The notes beneath the pieces were generated by a model. That model saw only the letters and a program-made list of their open reading frames with translations. It had not been told where the DNA came from and made no database searches. This document shows, one piece after another, positions 39,468-48,558 of a stretch of DNA of 64,000 bases; within the stretch, counting starts at the first letter, position 1; the number at the start of each line of letters is the position of its first letter. The DNA is taken from assembly GCF_014217545.1 (NCBI RefSeq), contig NZ_CP043178.1, positions 2,356,001-2,420,000 of the forward strand. Direction: 5' to 3'. The stretch is from Pseudarthrobacter sp. NBSH8. GTDB lineage: Bacteria; Actinomycetota; Actinomycetes; Actinomycetales; Micrococcaceae. Position numbers and translations under genes: made by a program.

Positions 39468-39840
39468 ATGTCTGAGTGTACTATCGCCTGCCCGTCTACC
39501 GCCATTCTCCGGAGCGCGGGGACCCGCACCGGGACCCCGCGCAGCTTCCTTGCCGCACTGGTAACCGCCGTACTGCTGCTGCAGCTGGTTGCGGTCGCAC
39601 CCGCGTTTATGTCCACCTACGTAGCCGCAACGGCACTTCAGGCGGTGGGGACCCCTGTCGACCCTGGCCGAACGGTAACGTTGGTGGCCCACAACGTGGG
39701 CTCAATGATCCAGCATCCCGCCGTTCGTCGCATTGGACCATGTCCTGGTCACCCCGGACATCGAGGTCTGGGCCTCCGCGACCATCACGGTTCCCGGCCC
39801 CGACCACGCCGCCGTCGTGGCGGACCCACGCTTCCTGGAT
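39468..39840 (+). pseudogene. Internally deleted EEP-family (endonuclease/exonuclease/phosphatase) gene
   Basis: The 5' part encodes a membrane anchor (SFLAALVTAVLLLQLVAVAP) and what looks like the first strand of an EEP fold (RTVTLVAHNVG). The reading frame then runs into nonsense. In another frame, from about 39721, comes the characteristic C-terminus of an EEP enzyme: IPPFVALDHVLVTPDIEV and TVPGPDHAAVVAD. The catalytic middle, an estimated 150-200 residues, is missing, and the two parts are out of frame, with a TGA before the second. The remnant reads in frame into the intact EEP gene that follows. Confidence 0.7.
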
Positions 39841-39888
39841 AGCAGCTTGGCTCCCGCCGACGGCACGACTGTGCCTAGACTCAGAGCC

Positions 39889-40899
39889 ATGACTTCCGCC
39901 CACGGCTTGCCCGGCATGGCCTGCCGCTGGCTGGCGCTCTTGGCTGCCCTGCCTGTCCTGGTACTGTCCGTGTTCCGTGCGATTCCGGCGGACTGGCCGG
40001 TGCTGGCGGTGCAACTGCTGTCCTTCACCCCGTGGCTTGCCGTGCCCGCTGCACTGGCCACGATCCTGGCCGTTGCGGGCCGGAGCAGGTGGCTTCAGGT
40101 GTGCGCCGGAGCGCTTCTGCTGTGCCAGATCTTCTGGCTCTTCCCCTTCGATACGGCGCGCCCTGCCGCCGCTGCTGGTGCTGTTGTCAGTGCTGGAGCG
40201 ACGGTGGAACTACACGCGATGAACATCAACTCGGAGTTCGGCCAGGCGGATGCGTCCCGCATCGTGCAGCTGGTCAAGGACAACCGCGTAGGTCTGCTGA
40301 CAGTGCAGGAGCATTCGCAGGCCTTGGAGGACCGGTTGAGCGCCGAAGGCCTGGATAGGCTCCTGCCCCATCGGATCAGCGATCCCACGGACGACGGCGC
40401 CGGCAGCGCTGTGTACTCCGCGTACCCCCTCGAACAGGTGGGCATCCTCCCGGACACACCGTTCCGGATGCCAACGGTCCGGCTGACGGTCAGGGACGGC
40501 GGATCTGCAGCTGTCCTGGAGGTGACCAATGTCCATACGCTGCCGCCGGTGGATGTCAGGGTTGACCAATGGCGCAGCGATCTTGCCGCCGTGGGTCGGC
40601 TGGCGGAGCTTCCCGGCAACAGGCTGCTGATCGGTGACTTCAATGCCACCTACGACCACACCGAGTTCCGCGCACTCCTTGGCGCGGCCCCGGACGGTCC
40701 GGGCCTGATTGATGTGGGGACGGCGTCAGGATCCCGGCTCACACCCACGTGGCCCATGCGAGGTCCGCGGCTGCCGGGTATCGCCATCGACCACCTGGTG
40801 ACCACGCCGCATGTGGGGAGCAGCGGATACCAGGTCCAGCGGGTGCCGGGCACGGACCACGCGGCTATCCTGGCCACGCTCGCCGTCCCGGCTGCCTAG
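39889..40899 (+). CDS. EEP-family membrane-anchored hydrolase
   Basis: A 336-residue protein with three N-terminal helices (about residues 10-28, 35-57 and 62-78) and an extracellular endonuclease/exonuclease/phosphatase domain. The metal-site residues are visible in ELHAMNINSE, LLTVQEHS, LLIGDFNATYDH, IAIDHLVTT and VPGTDHAAIL. Substrates in this family range from DNA to phospholipids and sugar phosphates; this one is unknown. The ATG at 39889 follows a TAGACT element by seven bases, so it is probably leaderless. An upstream in-frame TTG would include the tail of the decayed paralogue and is rejected. Confidence 0.88.
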   Translation: MTSAHGLPGMACRWLALLAALPVLVLSVFRAIPADWPVLAVQLLSFTPWLAVPAALATILAVAGRSRWLQVCAGALLLCQIFWLFPFDTARPAAAAGAVVSAGATVELHAMNINSEFGQADASRIVQLVKDNRVGLLTVQEHSQALEDRLSAEGLDRLLPHRISDPTDDGAGSAVYSAYPLEQVGILPDTPFRMPTVRLTVRDGGSAAVLEVTNVHTLPPVDVRVDQWRSDLAAVGRLAELPGNRLLIGDFNATYDHTEFRALLGAAPDGPGLIDVGTASGSRLTPTWPMRGPRLPGIAIDHLVTTPHVGSSGYQVQRVPGTDHAAILATLAVPAA

Positions 40900-41708
40900 T
40901 CGCCCGTAACGTTGCGGATCAGCTTGTGGTTGGCCGCCTGGGCAACGGGCCGGATCACAATCTGGTCCAGATTGACGTGATGCGGCGCACTGACCGCGTA
41001 GCGCACCACGTCGGCCACGTCGGCCGCAGTCAGGGGCTTCTCCACGCCCTGGTAAACCTTTGCCGCGGCGCCCTCGTCACCCAAGCGGTTGAGCGCGAAC
41101 TCTTCGGTGTGGACAAGGCCGGGGGCTACCTCGATGACGCGGACGTTGTGCTCCGCCTCTTCCAGCCGGAGGGCGCCTGTAAGTGCGTGCTGGGCAAACT
41201 TGGCGGCGTTATATCCGCCACCACCCTCGTAGGCCACCAGTCCGGCAGTCGATGTCAAGTTCAGGACAGTTCCCTCGCCGTTCGCGCGGAGCATCGGCAG
41301 GAACGCCCGGGTGAGCTTCATGGTGCCGATGACGTTGACCCGGAACATCCATTCCCAGTCCTCGGTGTTGGCAGCGCCCACCAGGTCAGCGCCGCGGGCC
41401 CCGCCGGCGATGTTGATAAGTGTCCCCACACCCCCCGCCTCGGTGACGCGGGCAAGCAGCCGGGCGACGTCGTCGTCCTCGGCGATGTCAGCGGGAATTC
41501 CGACGGCGCCTGTTTCAGCTTCCAGTACGGCCAGCCGTTCGGCGCGGCGCGCCACAGCGAACACCGTCCAGCCTTCCGCCCGCAATGCCCGCACTGTCGC
41601 CTCGCCGATGCCGGTGCTGGCGCCGGTAACGACGGCCGCCTTGTTCTCGAGTGATTCGTTTGGTGATGCGTGGCCAGGTGCTGTCGCGTTGCGTGAATCC
41701 TCAGTCAT
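40896..41708 (-). CDS. Short-chain dehydrogenase/reductase
   Basis: An NAD(P)-dependent oxidoreductase of 270 residues. AAVVTGASTGIGEATVRAL binds the cofactor, and VFAVARRAERL after strand 2 with its Arg residues suggests NADP preference. LINIAGGARG replaces the usual NNAG motif. The catalytic Ser and YxxxK appear in VLNLTSTAGLVAYEG and GGYNAAKFAQHAL. The C-terminus resembles YdfG/serine-3-dehydrogenase-like members (VHTEEF). The substrate is unknown. Its stop overlaps that of the convergent EEP gene by four bases. Confidence 0.92.
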   Translation of the reverse strand: MTEDSRNATAPGHASPNESLENKAAVVTGASTGIGEATVRALRAEGWTVFAVARRAERLAVLEAETGAVGIPADIAEDDDVARLLARVTEAGGVGTLINIAGGARGADLVGAANTEDWEWMFRVNVIGTMKLTRAFLPMLRANGEGTVLNLTSTAGLVAYEGGGGYNAAKFAQHALTGALRLEEAEHNVRVIEVAPGLVHTEEFALNRLGDEGAAAKVYQGVEKPLTAADVADVVRYAVSAPHHVNLDQIVIRPVAQAANHKLIRNVTGD

Positions 41709-41877
41709 GGCACCACCCTAACGGCAGCGCAGCTACCGGTGCTTGAGTATGAACTCGAGTATCACCAAGGCGTGGTTCGCCCGTGCGTCATAGCTGCGCT
41801 TGGTCCCAAAAATGTCCGCGTTTGTGCCTATCTCCCGCATGCTACGGCAGGCTCCCGTGCCGCGGGAGGAACAGACC

Positions 41878-41901
41878 ATGAAACAATTGCCAGATGGCTG
41901 A
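41878..41901 (+). CDS. Seven-codon upstream ORF overlapping the valS start (candidate)
   Basis: The best ribosome-binding site in the valS leader (GGGAGGA, eight bases before the ATG) serves an ATG at 41878, not the valS ATG at 41894. That ATG opens a seven-codon frame encoding MKQLPDG, whose TGA overlaps the valS start region in a different frame. The layout suggests translational coupling; no Val codon is present, so classic attenuation is unlikely. Confidence 0.35.
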   Translation: MKQLPDG

Positions 41902-44512
41902 AGACACTCAGGGTACAGACACGCCCTCCACCGCCCCTATCAACGTTCCGGACAAGCCCGCCCTCGAGGGGCTCGAAGCTGCCCTCACGCAGCGCTGGCT
42001 TGCCGAAGGGACCTACAAGTTCAACCCGGACACCACCCGGGAGCAGGTCTACTCGATCGACACTCCCCCGCCCACAGCGTCCGGTTCCCTGCACGTGGGG
42101 CACATGTTCTCCTTCACGCAGACGGACGTGCTGGCCCGCTACCAGCGCATGATCGGCAAGAACGTGTTCTACCCGATGGGTTGGGATGACAACGGCCTGC
42201 CCACCGAGCGCCGCGTGCAGAACTACTACGGCGTGCGCTGCGATCCGGCCATCCCGTACGATGCCGGCTACCGTGCTCCGGCCGAGCCCGCCAAGAACCA
42301 GCGCGATTTCGACGTCGTCTCGCGCCGGAACTTCATCGAGCTGTGCGAGGAACTGGCCGTGGAGGACGAGAAGGTGTTCGAAAGCCTGTTCCAGCAGCTC
42401 GGGCTTTCCGTGGACTGGCAGTTGACGTACCGGACCATTGACGACGCTTCCCGCGAAGTCTCCCAGCGCGCCTTCCTGGCCAACCTGGCAGCCGGCGACG
42501 CCTACATGGCCGAGGCGCCAACCCTTTGGGACATCACCTTCCGCACGGCCGTGGCCCAGGCAGAACTCGAAGACCGCGAAGTCGCCGGCGCGTACTACCG
42601 GTACCCGTTCTTCACCGAAGACGGCGAAAAGATCTACGTCGAGACCACCCGTCCCGAACTGCTGGCAGCCTGCGCCGCCCTGGTGGCAAACCCCGACGAC
42701 GAGCGCTACCAGCCGCTGTTCGGCAAGAAGGTCACGTCCCCGGTCTTTGGTGTTGAGGTTGAGGTCAGGGCCCATGCGCTGGCCAAGGCGGACAAGGGCT
42801 CCGGCATCGCCATGGTGTGCACCTTCGGTGACCTCACCGACGTCACCTGGTGGCGGGAACTGCAGCTGCCCACCCGCGCCATCGTTGGCCGGGACGGACG
42901 GATCATCGGCGAAACACCGGACTGGATCTCCACCGACGCCGGCCGCACCGCCTACGAAGCCATCGCGGGCAAGACCGTCTTCAGCGCCAAGGAAGCAGTG
43001 GTGGAGCTCCTGGCCGCCGAAGATCTGATCGACGGCGAACCGAAGAAGATCATGCACCCCGTGAACTTCTACGAAAAGGGAGACAAGCCCCTTGAAGTTG
43101 TTACCTCACGCCAGTGGTACTACCGCAACGGCGGCCGCGACGAAGAGCGCCGCGCACGCCTGATCGCGCGCGGCCACGAGATAGACTTCCACCCGGCCTT
43201 TATGCGGTCCCGGTACGAGAACTGGATCTCCGGGCTGAACGGCGACTGGCTTGTCTCCCGGCAGCGCTTCTTCGGTGTGCCCATCCCCGTCTGGTACCCG
43301 CTGGATGCCGAGGGCAACCCGCAGTACGACGCCCCGATCGTGCCCCTGGATGAGCAGCTGCCCGTTGACCCCGCGGCCGATGCCGCACCGGGTTACAACG
43401 AAGCCCAGCGCGGTGTTCCCGGTGGCTTCGCCGGCGACGCCGACATCCTGGATACGTGGGCCACATCTTCGCTGACGCCGCAGATTGTGGGCGGCTGGAG
43501 CCGGGACAAGGACCTCTTTGCAAAGGTGTTCCCGTTTGACCTGCGCCCCCAGGGACACGACATCATCCGTACCTGGCTGTTCTCCTCGGTGGTCCAGGCT
43601 GATGCACTGCAGCAAGCAGCGCCGTGGAAGCATGCCGCCATCTCCGGCTGGATCCTGGACCCGGACCGGAAGAAAATGTCCAAGTCCAAGGGCAACGTGG
43701 TGGTTCCCAGCGATGTGCTGGAAGAGTTCGGCTCCGACGCAGTCCGGTACTGGGCCACGTCCGCCAAGCTCGGCGCGGACACGGCCTACGAGATCGCGCA
43801 GATGAAGATCGGCCGCCGCCTGGCCATCAAGCTGCTGAACGCCTCAAAGTTCGTCCTGAACCTGGGTGCGACGGAGAATTCCGTGGTGTCCACTGACCTC
43901 TCGGTCCTGACCAACCCCTTGGACCGTGCGGTGCTGGCCCAGCTGGCCGAGGTGGTACGCCAGTCCACCAAGGCGTTCGAGAACTACGACTATGCCCGGG
44001 CCCTGCAGATCACCGAGAGCTTCTTCTGGCAGTTCACGGACGATTACGTGGAGCTCATCAAGGACCGCGCCTACGGTGCCGCCGGCGACGCTGAGCAGGC
44101 CTCCGTGCTGGCCGCACTTGCCACCAGCCTGGACACACTGCTCCGCCTTTTCGCCCCGTTCCTGCCCTTCGCCACCGAAGAGGTCTGGGGCTGGTGGCGC
44201 AACGGCTCCGTGCACCGCGCCCAGTGGCCCACCGCAGTGGACGTGGACGGCGACACCACCCTGCTTGCCACCGTTGGCACGGCCCTGAGCGGTGTCCGCA
44301 AGGCGAAGTCCGAAGCCAAGGTCAAGCAGCGGACCGAGGTCCTCTCCGCCACCATCACGGCGTCGGAATCCCTAACCACGCAGCTGAAGGCAGGACTTGG
44401 CGACCTGAAGGCTGCCTCGAACGCCCGCGAGCTGACCCTCGTGGCGGGCGACGGCGAACTGACCGTCAGCGACGTTGTGTTGGCCGCTCCGGAGGAACAG
44501 CCCAAGGCCTGA
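41894..44512 (+). CDS. valS: Valyl-tRNA synthetase
   Basis: Charges tRNA-Val. In 872 residues, TASGSLHVGHMFSFTQTD has the HIGH motif, MGWDDNGLPTERRVQNYYGV is the conserved region after it, and DPDRKKMSKSKGNVVVP has KMSKS. The editing domain lies between them and a short coiled C-terminal tail ends the protein. No T-box is seen in the leader. The start at 41894 gives the family N-terminus, but its own ribosome-binding site is weak (see the upstream ORF). Confidence 0.96.
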   Translation: MAEDTQGTDTPSTAPINVPDKPALEGLEAALTQRWLAEGTYKFNPDTTREQVYSIDTPPPTASGSLHVGHMFSFTQTDVLARYQRMIGKNVFYPMGWDDNGLPTERRVQNYYGVRCDPAIPYDAGYRAPAEPAKNQRDFDVVSRRNFIELCEELAVEDEKVFESLFQQLGLSVDWQLTYRTIDDASREVSQRAFLANLAAGDAYMAEAPTLWDITFRTAVAQAELEDREVAGAYYRYPFFTEDGEKIYVETTRPELLAACAALVANPDDERYQPLFGKKVTSPVFGVEVEVRAHALAKADKGSGIAMVCTFGDLTDVTWWRELQLPTRAIVGRDGRIIGETPDWISTDAGRTAYEAIAGKTVFSAKEAVVELLAAEDLIDGEPKKIMHPVNFYEKGDKPLEVVTSRQWYYRNGGRDEERRARLIARGHEIDFHPAFMRSRYENWISGLNGDWLVSRQRFFGVPIPVWYPLDAEGNPQYDAPIVPLDEQLPVDPAADAAPGYNEAQRGVPGGFAGDADILDTWATSSLTPQIVGGWSRDKDLFAKVFPFDLRPQGHDIIRTWLFSSVVQADALQQAAPWKHAAISGWILDPDRKKMSKSKGNVVVPSDVLEEFGSDAVRYWATSAKLGADTAYEIAQMKIGRRLAIKLLNASKFVLNLGATENSVVSTDLSVLTNPLDRAVLAQLAEVVRQSTKAFENYDYARALQITESFFWQFTDDYVELIKDRAYGAAGDAEQASVLAALATSLDTLLRLFAPFLPFATEEVWGWWRNGSVHRAQWPTAVDVDGDTTLLATVGTALSGVRKAKSEAKVKQRTEVLSATITASESLTTQLKAGLGDLKAASNARELTLVAGDGELTVSDVVLAAPEEQPKA

Positions 44513-44870
44513 CCGGTCTAGGCCTGGTTCGGAGCAGCAGCCCTGTTTTTGGGCCGGCCTGATTTTGGGCAAAGGGGAAGCCCCATCAGCGTTTTGCCGT
44601 TGGTGGGGCTTCGACTTTTCGGCCATCCTGGTGACGTCTTTGATGGTCTGGCAGGATCCTTGGATCTTCAGGTCTTCCTACCTCGTCACTGGTAGCTTGT
44701 ATCTGACTTTGCCGATGGCTGCGTCGGGTACATATCACTGAATCTTTGGTTCCTGCGTCTCACTTCTTTCGAAGTGGGTAAGAACCATTGTTGTCCCGCC
44801 TGTTTGGATGCGCAAGAGCCCCGGACGAATTACATCAGAGTAGTTCGTCCGGGGCTCTTAGCTGACTGCG
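44513..44870. other. AT-richer gap after valS, with two hairpins
   Basis: No gene is supported. GAAGCCCCA and its complement (44578-44615) form a hairpin followed by GACTTTT, a likely valS terminator. A 16-bp inverted repeat (about 44814-44859, AAGAGCCCCGGACGAA and complement) lies after the DsbA-fold gene and can end it. The roughly 170 bases between (44640-44810) are visibly less GC-rich than the surroundings and match nothing I recognise. Confidence 0.55.
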
Positions 44871-45485
44871 TCAGTTGAATTCGGGGCGTTCGCCGCGGCT
44901 GCGCTTGATCTCGAAAAAATGCGGGTACGAGGCAAGCGTGACGGTGGCATCCCACAGCTTGCCCGCCTGTTCGCCGCGCGGGATGCGGGTCAGTACGGGG
45001 CCGAAGAAAGCAGTTCCGTTGAAGGCAACAACGGGCGTGCCCACGTCCTGGCCCACCAGCGAGATGCCCTCCTCGTGGCTGGCCCGCAGCTGGGTATCGA
45101 AGGCGTCCGTGGTGGCGATGTCTGCCAGGCCGGCCGGCAGTCCGCACTCGGCCAATGCCTTGCTGATGACAATGCCGTAGTCCTTCTCCCCGCCGACGTG
45201 GATCAGTGTGCCCATGGCGTCGTAGAGCGGCTTTACCACGTGGTGGCCGTGCTGCTCCTGGGCCGCGATGATGACCCGGACCGGGCCCCATGCCTTGTCC
45301 ATGAGCTCCAGATAGCCGGCGTCGAGTTCGCGCCCCTCGTTGAGGACGGCCAGGCTCATCACATGCCACACGGTCTCGATGTCGCGGACGGCCTCAACCT
45401 CGCCGATCCAGCGCGACGTGATCCAGGCGAACGGGCACAGCGGATCGAACCAGAAGTCGGCCTGGTTGATGGTTGTTTCAGTCAT
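44871..45485 (-). CDS. DsbA-fold oxidoreductase, Rv2466c (mycothiol-dependent reductase) type
   Basis: A 204-residue cytoplasmic thioredoxin-fold protein with no signal peptide. The active-site region reads DFWFDPLCPFAWITSRW, with a CPF(A) site that keeps the first Cys but not a CxxC pair. GTPVVAFNGTAFFGPVLTRIP is the conserved cis-Pro region. The M. tuberculosis homologue Rv2466c uses mycothiol for reduction; that activity is inferred here. It stands alone, convergent with valS and upstream of clpX on the same strand. Confidence 0.88.
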   Translation of the reverse strand: MTETTINQADFWFDPLCPFAWITSRWIGEVEAVRDIETVWHVMSLAVLNEGRELDAGYLELMDKAWGPVRVIIAAQEQHGHHVVKPLYDAMGTLIHVGGEKDYGIVISKALAECGLPAGLADIATTDAFDTQLRASHEEGISLVGQDVGTPVVAFNGTAFFGPVLTRIPRGEQAGKLWDATVTLASYPHFFEIKRSRGERPEFN

Positions 45486-45554
45486 GCGTGAGTCCTCTGG
45501 TTCCTGGGCGTGCGGGAATGGCTGCGGGAAAGGTCAGACGGGGTGGCGGACGCG

Positions 45555-46835
45555 TCAGGCGGATTTCCGCCGCTTGGTCACGTGCGGAATGAGGGTGGGC
45601 TCGGCCTTGCTGAGGACAACGTCAGCGGTGATGACCACGCTGGCCACGTCTTCGCGGCTGGGGAGGTCGAACATAACCGGGAGCAGCACTTCCTCCATGA
45701 TGGCGCGGAGGCCCCGTGCCCCGGTGCCACGCTCAAGTGCCTGGTCGGCGATGGCGTTGAGGGCGTCCTCATCAAAGACGAGTTCCACACCGTCGATCTG
45801 GAACATCTTCTGGTACTGCTTGACCAGAGCGTTCTTCGGCGTGGAGAGGATTTGGATGAGGGCATCGCGGTCCAGGCTGGAGACCGTGGTGATCACGGGC
45901 AGGCGGCCGATGAATTCCGGGATGAGGCCGAATTTCAGCAGGTCCTCGGGCATCACTTCGCCGTAGGAGTCCACCTTGTTGCTGGCGTCGTTGAGCGGGG
46001 CGCCGAAGCCGATGCCCTTACGTCCGGAACGCGAACCGATGATCTCTTCCAGCCCGGCAAAGGCGCCGGCCACGATAAAGAGCACGTTGGTGGTGTCGAT
46101 CTGGATGAATTCCTGGTGGGGGTGCTTGCGTCCGCCCTGGGGTGGGACGGAGGCCACCGTTCCTTCGAGGATCTTCAGGAGGGCCTGCTGCACGCCCTCA
46201 CCGGAGACATCCCGGGTGATGGACGGGTTCTCGCTCTTGCGCGAAATCTTGTCGATTTCGTCAATGTAAATGATGCCCTGTTCGGCCTTTTTGACATCGT
46301 AATCCGCTGACTGGATGAGCTTGAGGAGGATGTTCTCCACGTCCTCACCCACATAGCCGGCTTCGGTAAGCGCGGTGGCGTCGGCAACCGCAAACGGAAC
46401 ATTCAGCCGCCGCGCCAGTGTCTGGGCCAGGTAGGTTTTACCGCAGCCCGTCGGGCCGATCAGGAGGATGTTTGACTTGGCAATTTCAACATCGTCGTGG
46501 TGGCCGCCCTCGGCGAGGCTGCCGCTCTTGGGGGCGTGGCCCGCCTGGATCCGCTTGTAGTGGTTGTAGACGGCGACGGCGAGGGAACGCTTGGCAGGTT
46601 CCTGGCCGATGACGTATTCCTGCAGGAAGTCGAAGATCTCGCGGGGCTTGGGCAGTTCGAAGCTGCCCAGATCGGCGACTTCCGCGAGTTCTTCTTCAAT
46701 GATCTCGTTGCAGAGTTCAATGCATTCGTCGCAGATATAAACACCGGGCCCGGCAATGAGCTTGCGTACCTGCTTCTGGCTCTTTCCGCAGAAAGAACAC
46801 TTCAGCAGATCCGTGCTCTCGCCAATCCGAGCCAT
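45555..46835 (-). CDS. clpX: ClpX ATP-dependent unfoldase
   Basis: Recognises substrates, unfolds them and feeds them to ClpP. In the 426 residues, an N-terminal zinc domain ([11 protein letters not shown] ... [10 protein letters not shown]) is followed by the AAA+ core: [17 protein letters not shown] (Walker A), [11 protein letters not shown] (Walker B), [10 protein letters not shown] (sensor/box VII). Its likely partners are encoded just upstream, although a hairpin separates clpP2 from clpX. Confidence 0.98.
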   Translation of the reverse strand: MARIGESTDLLKCSFCGKSQKQVRKLIAGPGVYICDECIELCNEIIEEELAEVADLGSFELPKPREIFDFLQEYVIGQEPAKRSLAVAVYNHYKRIQAGHAPKSGSLAEGGHHDDVEIAKSNILLIGPTGCGKTYLAQTLARRLNVPFAVADATALTEAGYVGEDVENILLKLIQSADYDVKKAEQGIIYIDEIDKISRKSENPSITRDVSGEGVQQALLKILEGTVASVPPQGGRKHPHQEFIQIDTTNVLFIVAGAFAGLEEIIGSRSGRKGIGFGAPLNDASNKVDSYGEVMPEDLLKFGLIPEFIGRLPVITTVSSLDRDALIQILSTPKNALVKQYQKMFQIDGVELVFDEDALNAIADQALERGTGARGLRAIMEEVLLPVMFDLPSREDVASVVITADVVLSKAEPTLIPHVTKRRKSA

Positions 46836-46960
46836 ATGTGAACCCCTTTAGTATCTTGCTGCCAGGCAGCTATGCACCGTTGCTGGAATCGTGGCGGGAC
46901 TGGGAGGACCGGCCGTGACATCTTCCACTCTAGGTCACAATTGCGTCCAAGGGTGGAAAG

Positions 46961-47004
46961 CGAAGGCCGGTGCGGCCCAAATAGCTGGACCGCACCGGCC
47001 TTCG
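46961..47004 (-). terminator. Strong hairpin between clpP2 and clpX
   Basis: A 15-bp perfect GC-rich stem with a 14-base loop starts 10 bases after the clpP2 stop. There is no U-tract, so it may work as a terminator or as a 3'-end stabiliser that lowers clpX relative to clpP1P2. Confidence 0.65.
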
Positions 47005-47014
47005 AAGATCCTTA

Positions 47015-47674
47015 CTACCTGGTAATTGCCTGTGGCTTGATCTTGCGGGAATCAAGGACCTGGTCGATAAGACCGTACTCCAGGGCGTCGGCCGCGGTCA
47101 GGATCTTGTCGCGCTCGATGTCGTTGTTGACCTGCTCGGACGTGCGGCCTGAGTGGTGCGCGAGGGTGTCCTCGAGCCAAGACCGCATCCGCATGACTTC
47201 CGCGGCCTGGATCTCAAGGTCCGAAGCCTGGCCGCCCTGGCCGCCGGACAGTGCCGGCTGGTGGATGAGGACACGCGCGTTGGGCAGCGCCAAACGCTTG
47301 CCGGGGGTGCCTGCGGCGAGCAGAACCGCGGCGGCGCTGGCCGCCTGGCCAAGGCAGACGGTCTGGATTTCAGGCCGGATGTACTGCATGGTGTCGTAAA
47401 TCGCCGTCATGGCGGTAAAAGAGCCACCCGGGGAGTTGATGTACAGGGTGATGTCACGGTCCGGGTCGGTGGACTCGAGGACCAGCAGCTGGGCCATGAC
47501 GTCATCGGCCGAGGCATCATCCACCTGAACGCCGAGGAAGATGATGCGGTCCTCGAACAGCTTGGTGTAGGGGTCCTGGCGCTTAAAGCCATAAGGCGTG
47601 CGCTCTTCGAACTGGGGAAGGACGTAGCGGCTGGTCGGAAGGTTACCGGCAGTCGATCCGAAGTTGTAAGTCAT
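47015..47674 (-). CDS. clpP2: ClpP protease subunit, ClpP2 type
   Basis: A serine protease subunit of 219 residues. [20 protein letters not shown], then [15 protein letters not shown] with the catalytic Ser, and [14 protein letters not shown] with the catalytic His. In actinobacteria, ClpP1 and ClpP2 form a mixed tetradecamer that degrades proteins delivered by ClpX and ClpC. It starts 36 bases after clpP1. Confidence 0.97.
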   Translation of the reverse strand: MTYNFGSTAGNLPTSRYVLPQFEERTPYGFKRQDPYTKLFEDRIIFLGVQVDDASADDVMAQLLVLESTDPDRDITLYINSPGGSFTAMTAIYDTMQYIRPEIQTVCLGQAASAAAVLLAAGTPGKRLALPNARVLIHQPALSGGQGGQASDLEIQAAEVMRMRSWLEDTLAHHSGRTSEQVNNDIERDKILTAADALEYGLIDQVLDSRKIKPQAITR

Positions 47675-47710
47675 TGTTGTTGCTCCTGATCTAAAGGTTC
47701 TATTGCCGGG

Positions 47711-48361
47711 TTACTTCTCGGATGCCGACTCGCCGGAGGGCCCGTTGGCGGTTCCGCCGCCGCCGGCCACGGTGCCGGCGTGGGCAGCGATCTTGTCGAA
47801 GAAGCCGTATTCGAGGGCTTCTGAGGCGGTGAACCATTTGTCGCGGTCGTTGTCCTTGAGGATGGTTTCCACCGACTGTCCGGTCTGATCCGCGGTCAGC
47901 TCAGCCATGACCTTCTTCATGTGCAGGATGAGCTCGGCCTGGATCTTGATGTCCGACGCCGTGCCGCCGATACCGCCGGAGGGCTGGTGCATCAGGACGC
48001 GGGCGTTGGGGGTGGCGTAGCGCTTGCCCTTGGTGCCGGAGGAGAGCAGGAACTGGCCCATGGAGGCTGCCAGTCCGGTGGCGACGGTGACGACGTCGTT
48101 CGGGATGAACTGCATGGTGTCATAGATGGCCATGCCCGCGGTCACGGAGCCACCGGGAGAGTTGATGTAGAGGTAGATGTCCTTTTCCGGGTTCTCGGCG
48201 GACAGGAGCAGCAACTGCGAGCAGATGGCGTTGGCGTTGTCGTCACGCACCTCGGAGCCCAGCCAGATGATGCGCTCTTTCAGGAGGCGGTTGTAGATGT
48301 AGTTGTCCTGGCCGGCCGGATCTACAGTCGCCATCCGGGGGGCCTCTGCGTGCTGTGACAT
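47711..48361 (-). CDS. clpP1: ClpP protease subunit, ClpP1 type
   Basis: A serine protease subunit of 216 residues, first in the clpP1-clpP2 pair. [34 protein letters not shown] (catalytic Ser) and [13 protein letters not shown] (catalytic His) are clear. The C-terminus is Gly-rich. A ClgR-like operator lies about 96 bases upstream of the ATG, which fits stress-induced expression. Confidence 0.97.
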   Translation of the reverse strand: MSQHAEAPRMATVDPAGQDNYIYNRLLKERIIWLGSEVRDDNANAICSQLLLLSAENPEKDIYLYINSPGGSVTAGMAIYDTMQFIPNDVVTVATGLAASMGQFLLSSGTKGKRYATPNARVLMHQPSGGIGGTASDIKIQAELILHMKKVMAELTADQTGQSVETILKDNDRDKWFTASEALEYGFFDKIAAHAGTVAGGGGTANGPSGESASEK

Positions 48362-48456
48362 ATGTACTTACCTCTCGCTGGTGACGGTGACATCACTGAA
48401 CTTCACTACTTGGACACTAACCGGTTTGGTGGCCGATTTGTTCGCCGGAATCGCGC

Positions 48457-48474
48457 TGTTCGCTGACGGCGCAC
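48457..48474. promoter_or_regulatory. ClgR-like operator before clpP1P2
   Basis: TGTTCGCTGACGGCGCAC fits the ClgR consensus WNNWCGCYNANRGCGWWS, as I recall it from Corynebacterium, at all but one position. ClgR activates clp genes in actinobacteria, and the site is 96 bases upstream of the clpP1 start. Confidence 0.6.
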
Positions 48475-48500
48475 GATCCCTGCAACTGCCCGTAAACCAC

Positions 48501-48534
48501 GGCAGCCCCCGGACCAGTAGGTCCGGGGGCTGCC
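48501..48534 (-). terminator. Terminator-like hairpin after tig
   Basis: A 15-bp GC-rich perfect stem with an AGTA loop (tetraloop) 25 bases after the tig stop, separating tig from clpP1. No U-tract. Confidence 0.65.
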
Positions 48535-48558
48535 TTCAGTCGCACTGCCAGGGGCGTG

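Noticed and set aside
41709..41893. T-box before valS
   Set aside because: No GGUGGUACCGCGG-like sequence is present in the leader.
44475..44741. 88-codon open frame after valS
   Set aside because: It runs through the valS end and the terminator hairpin and shows no coding character.
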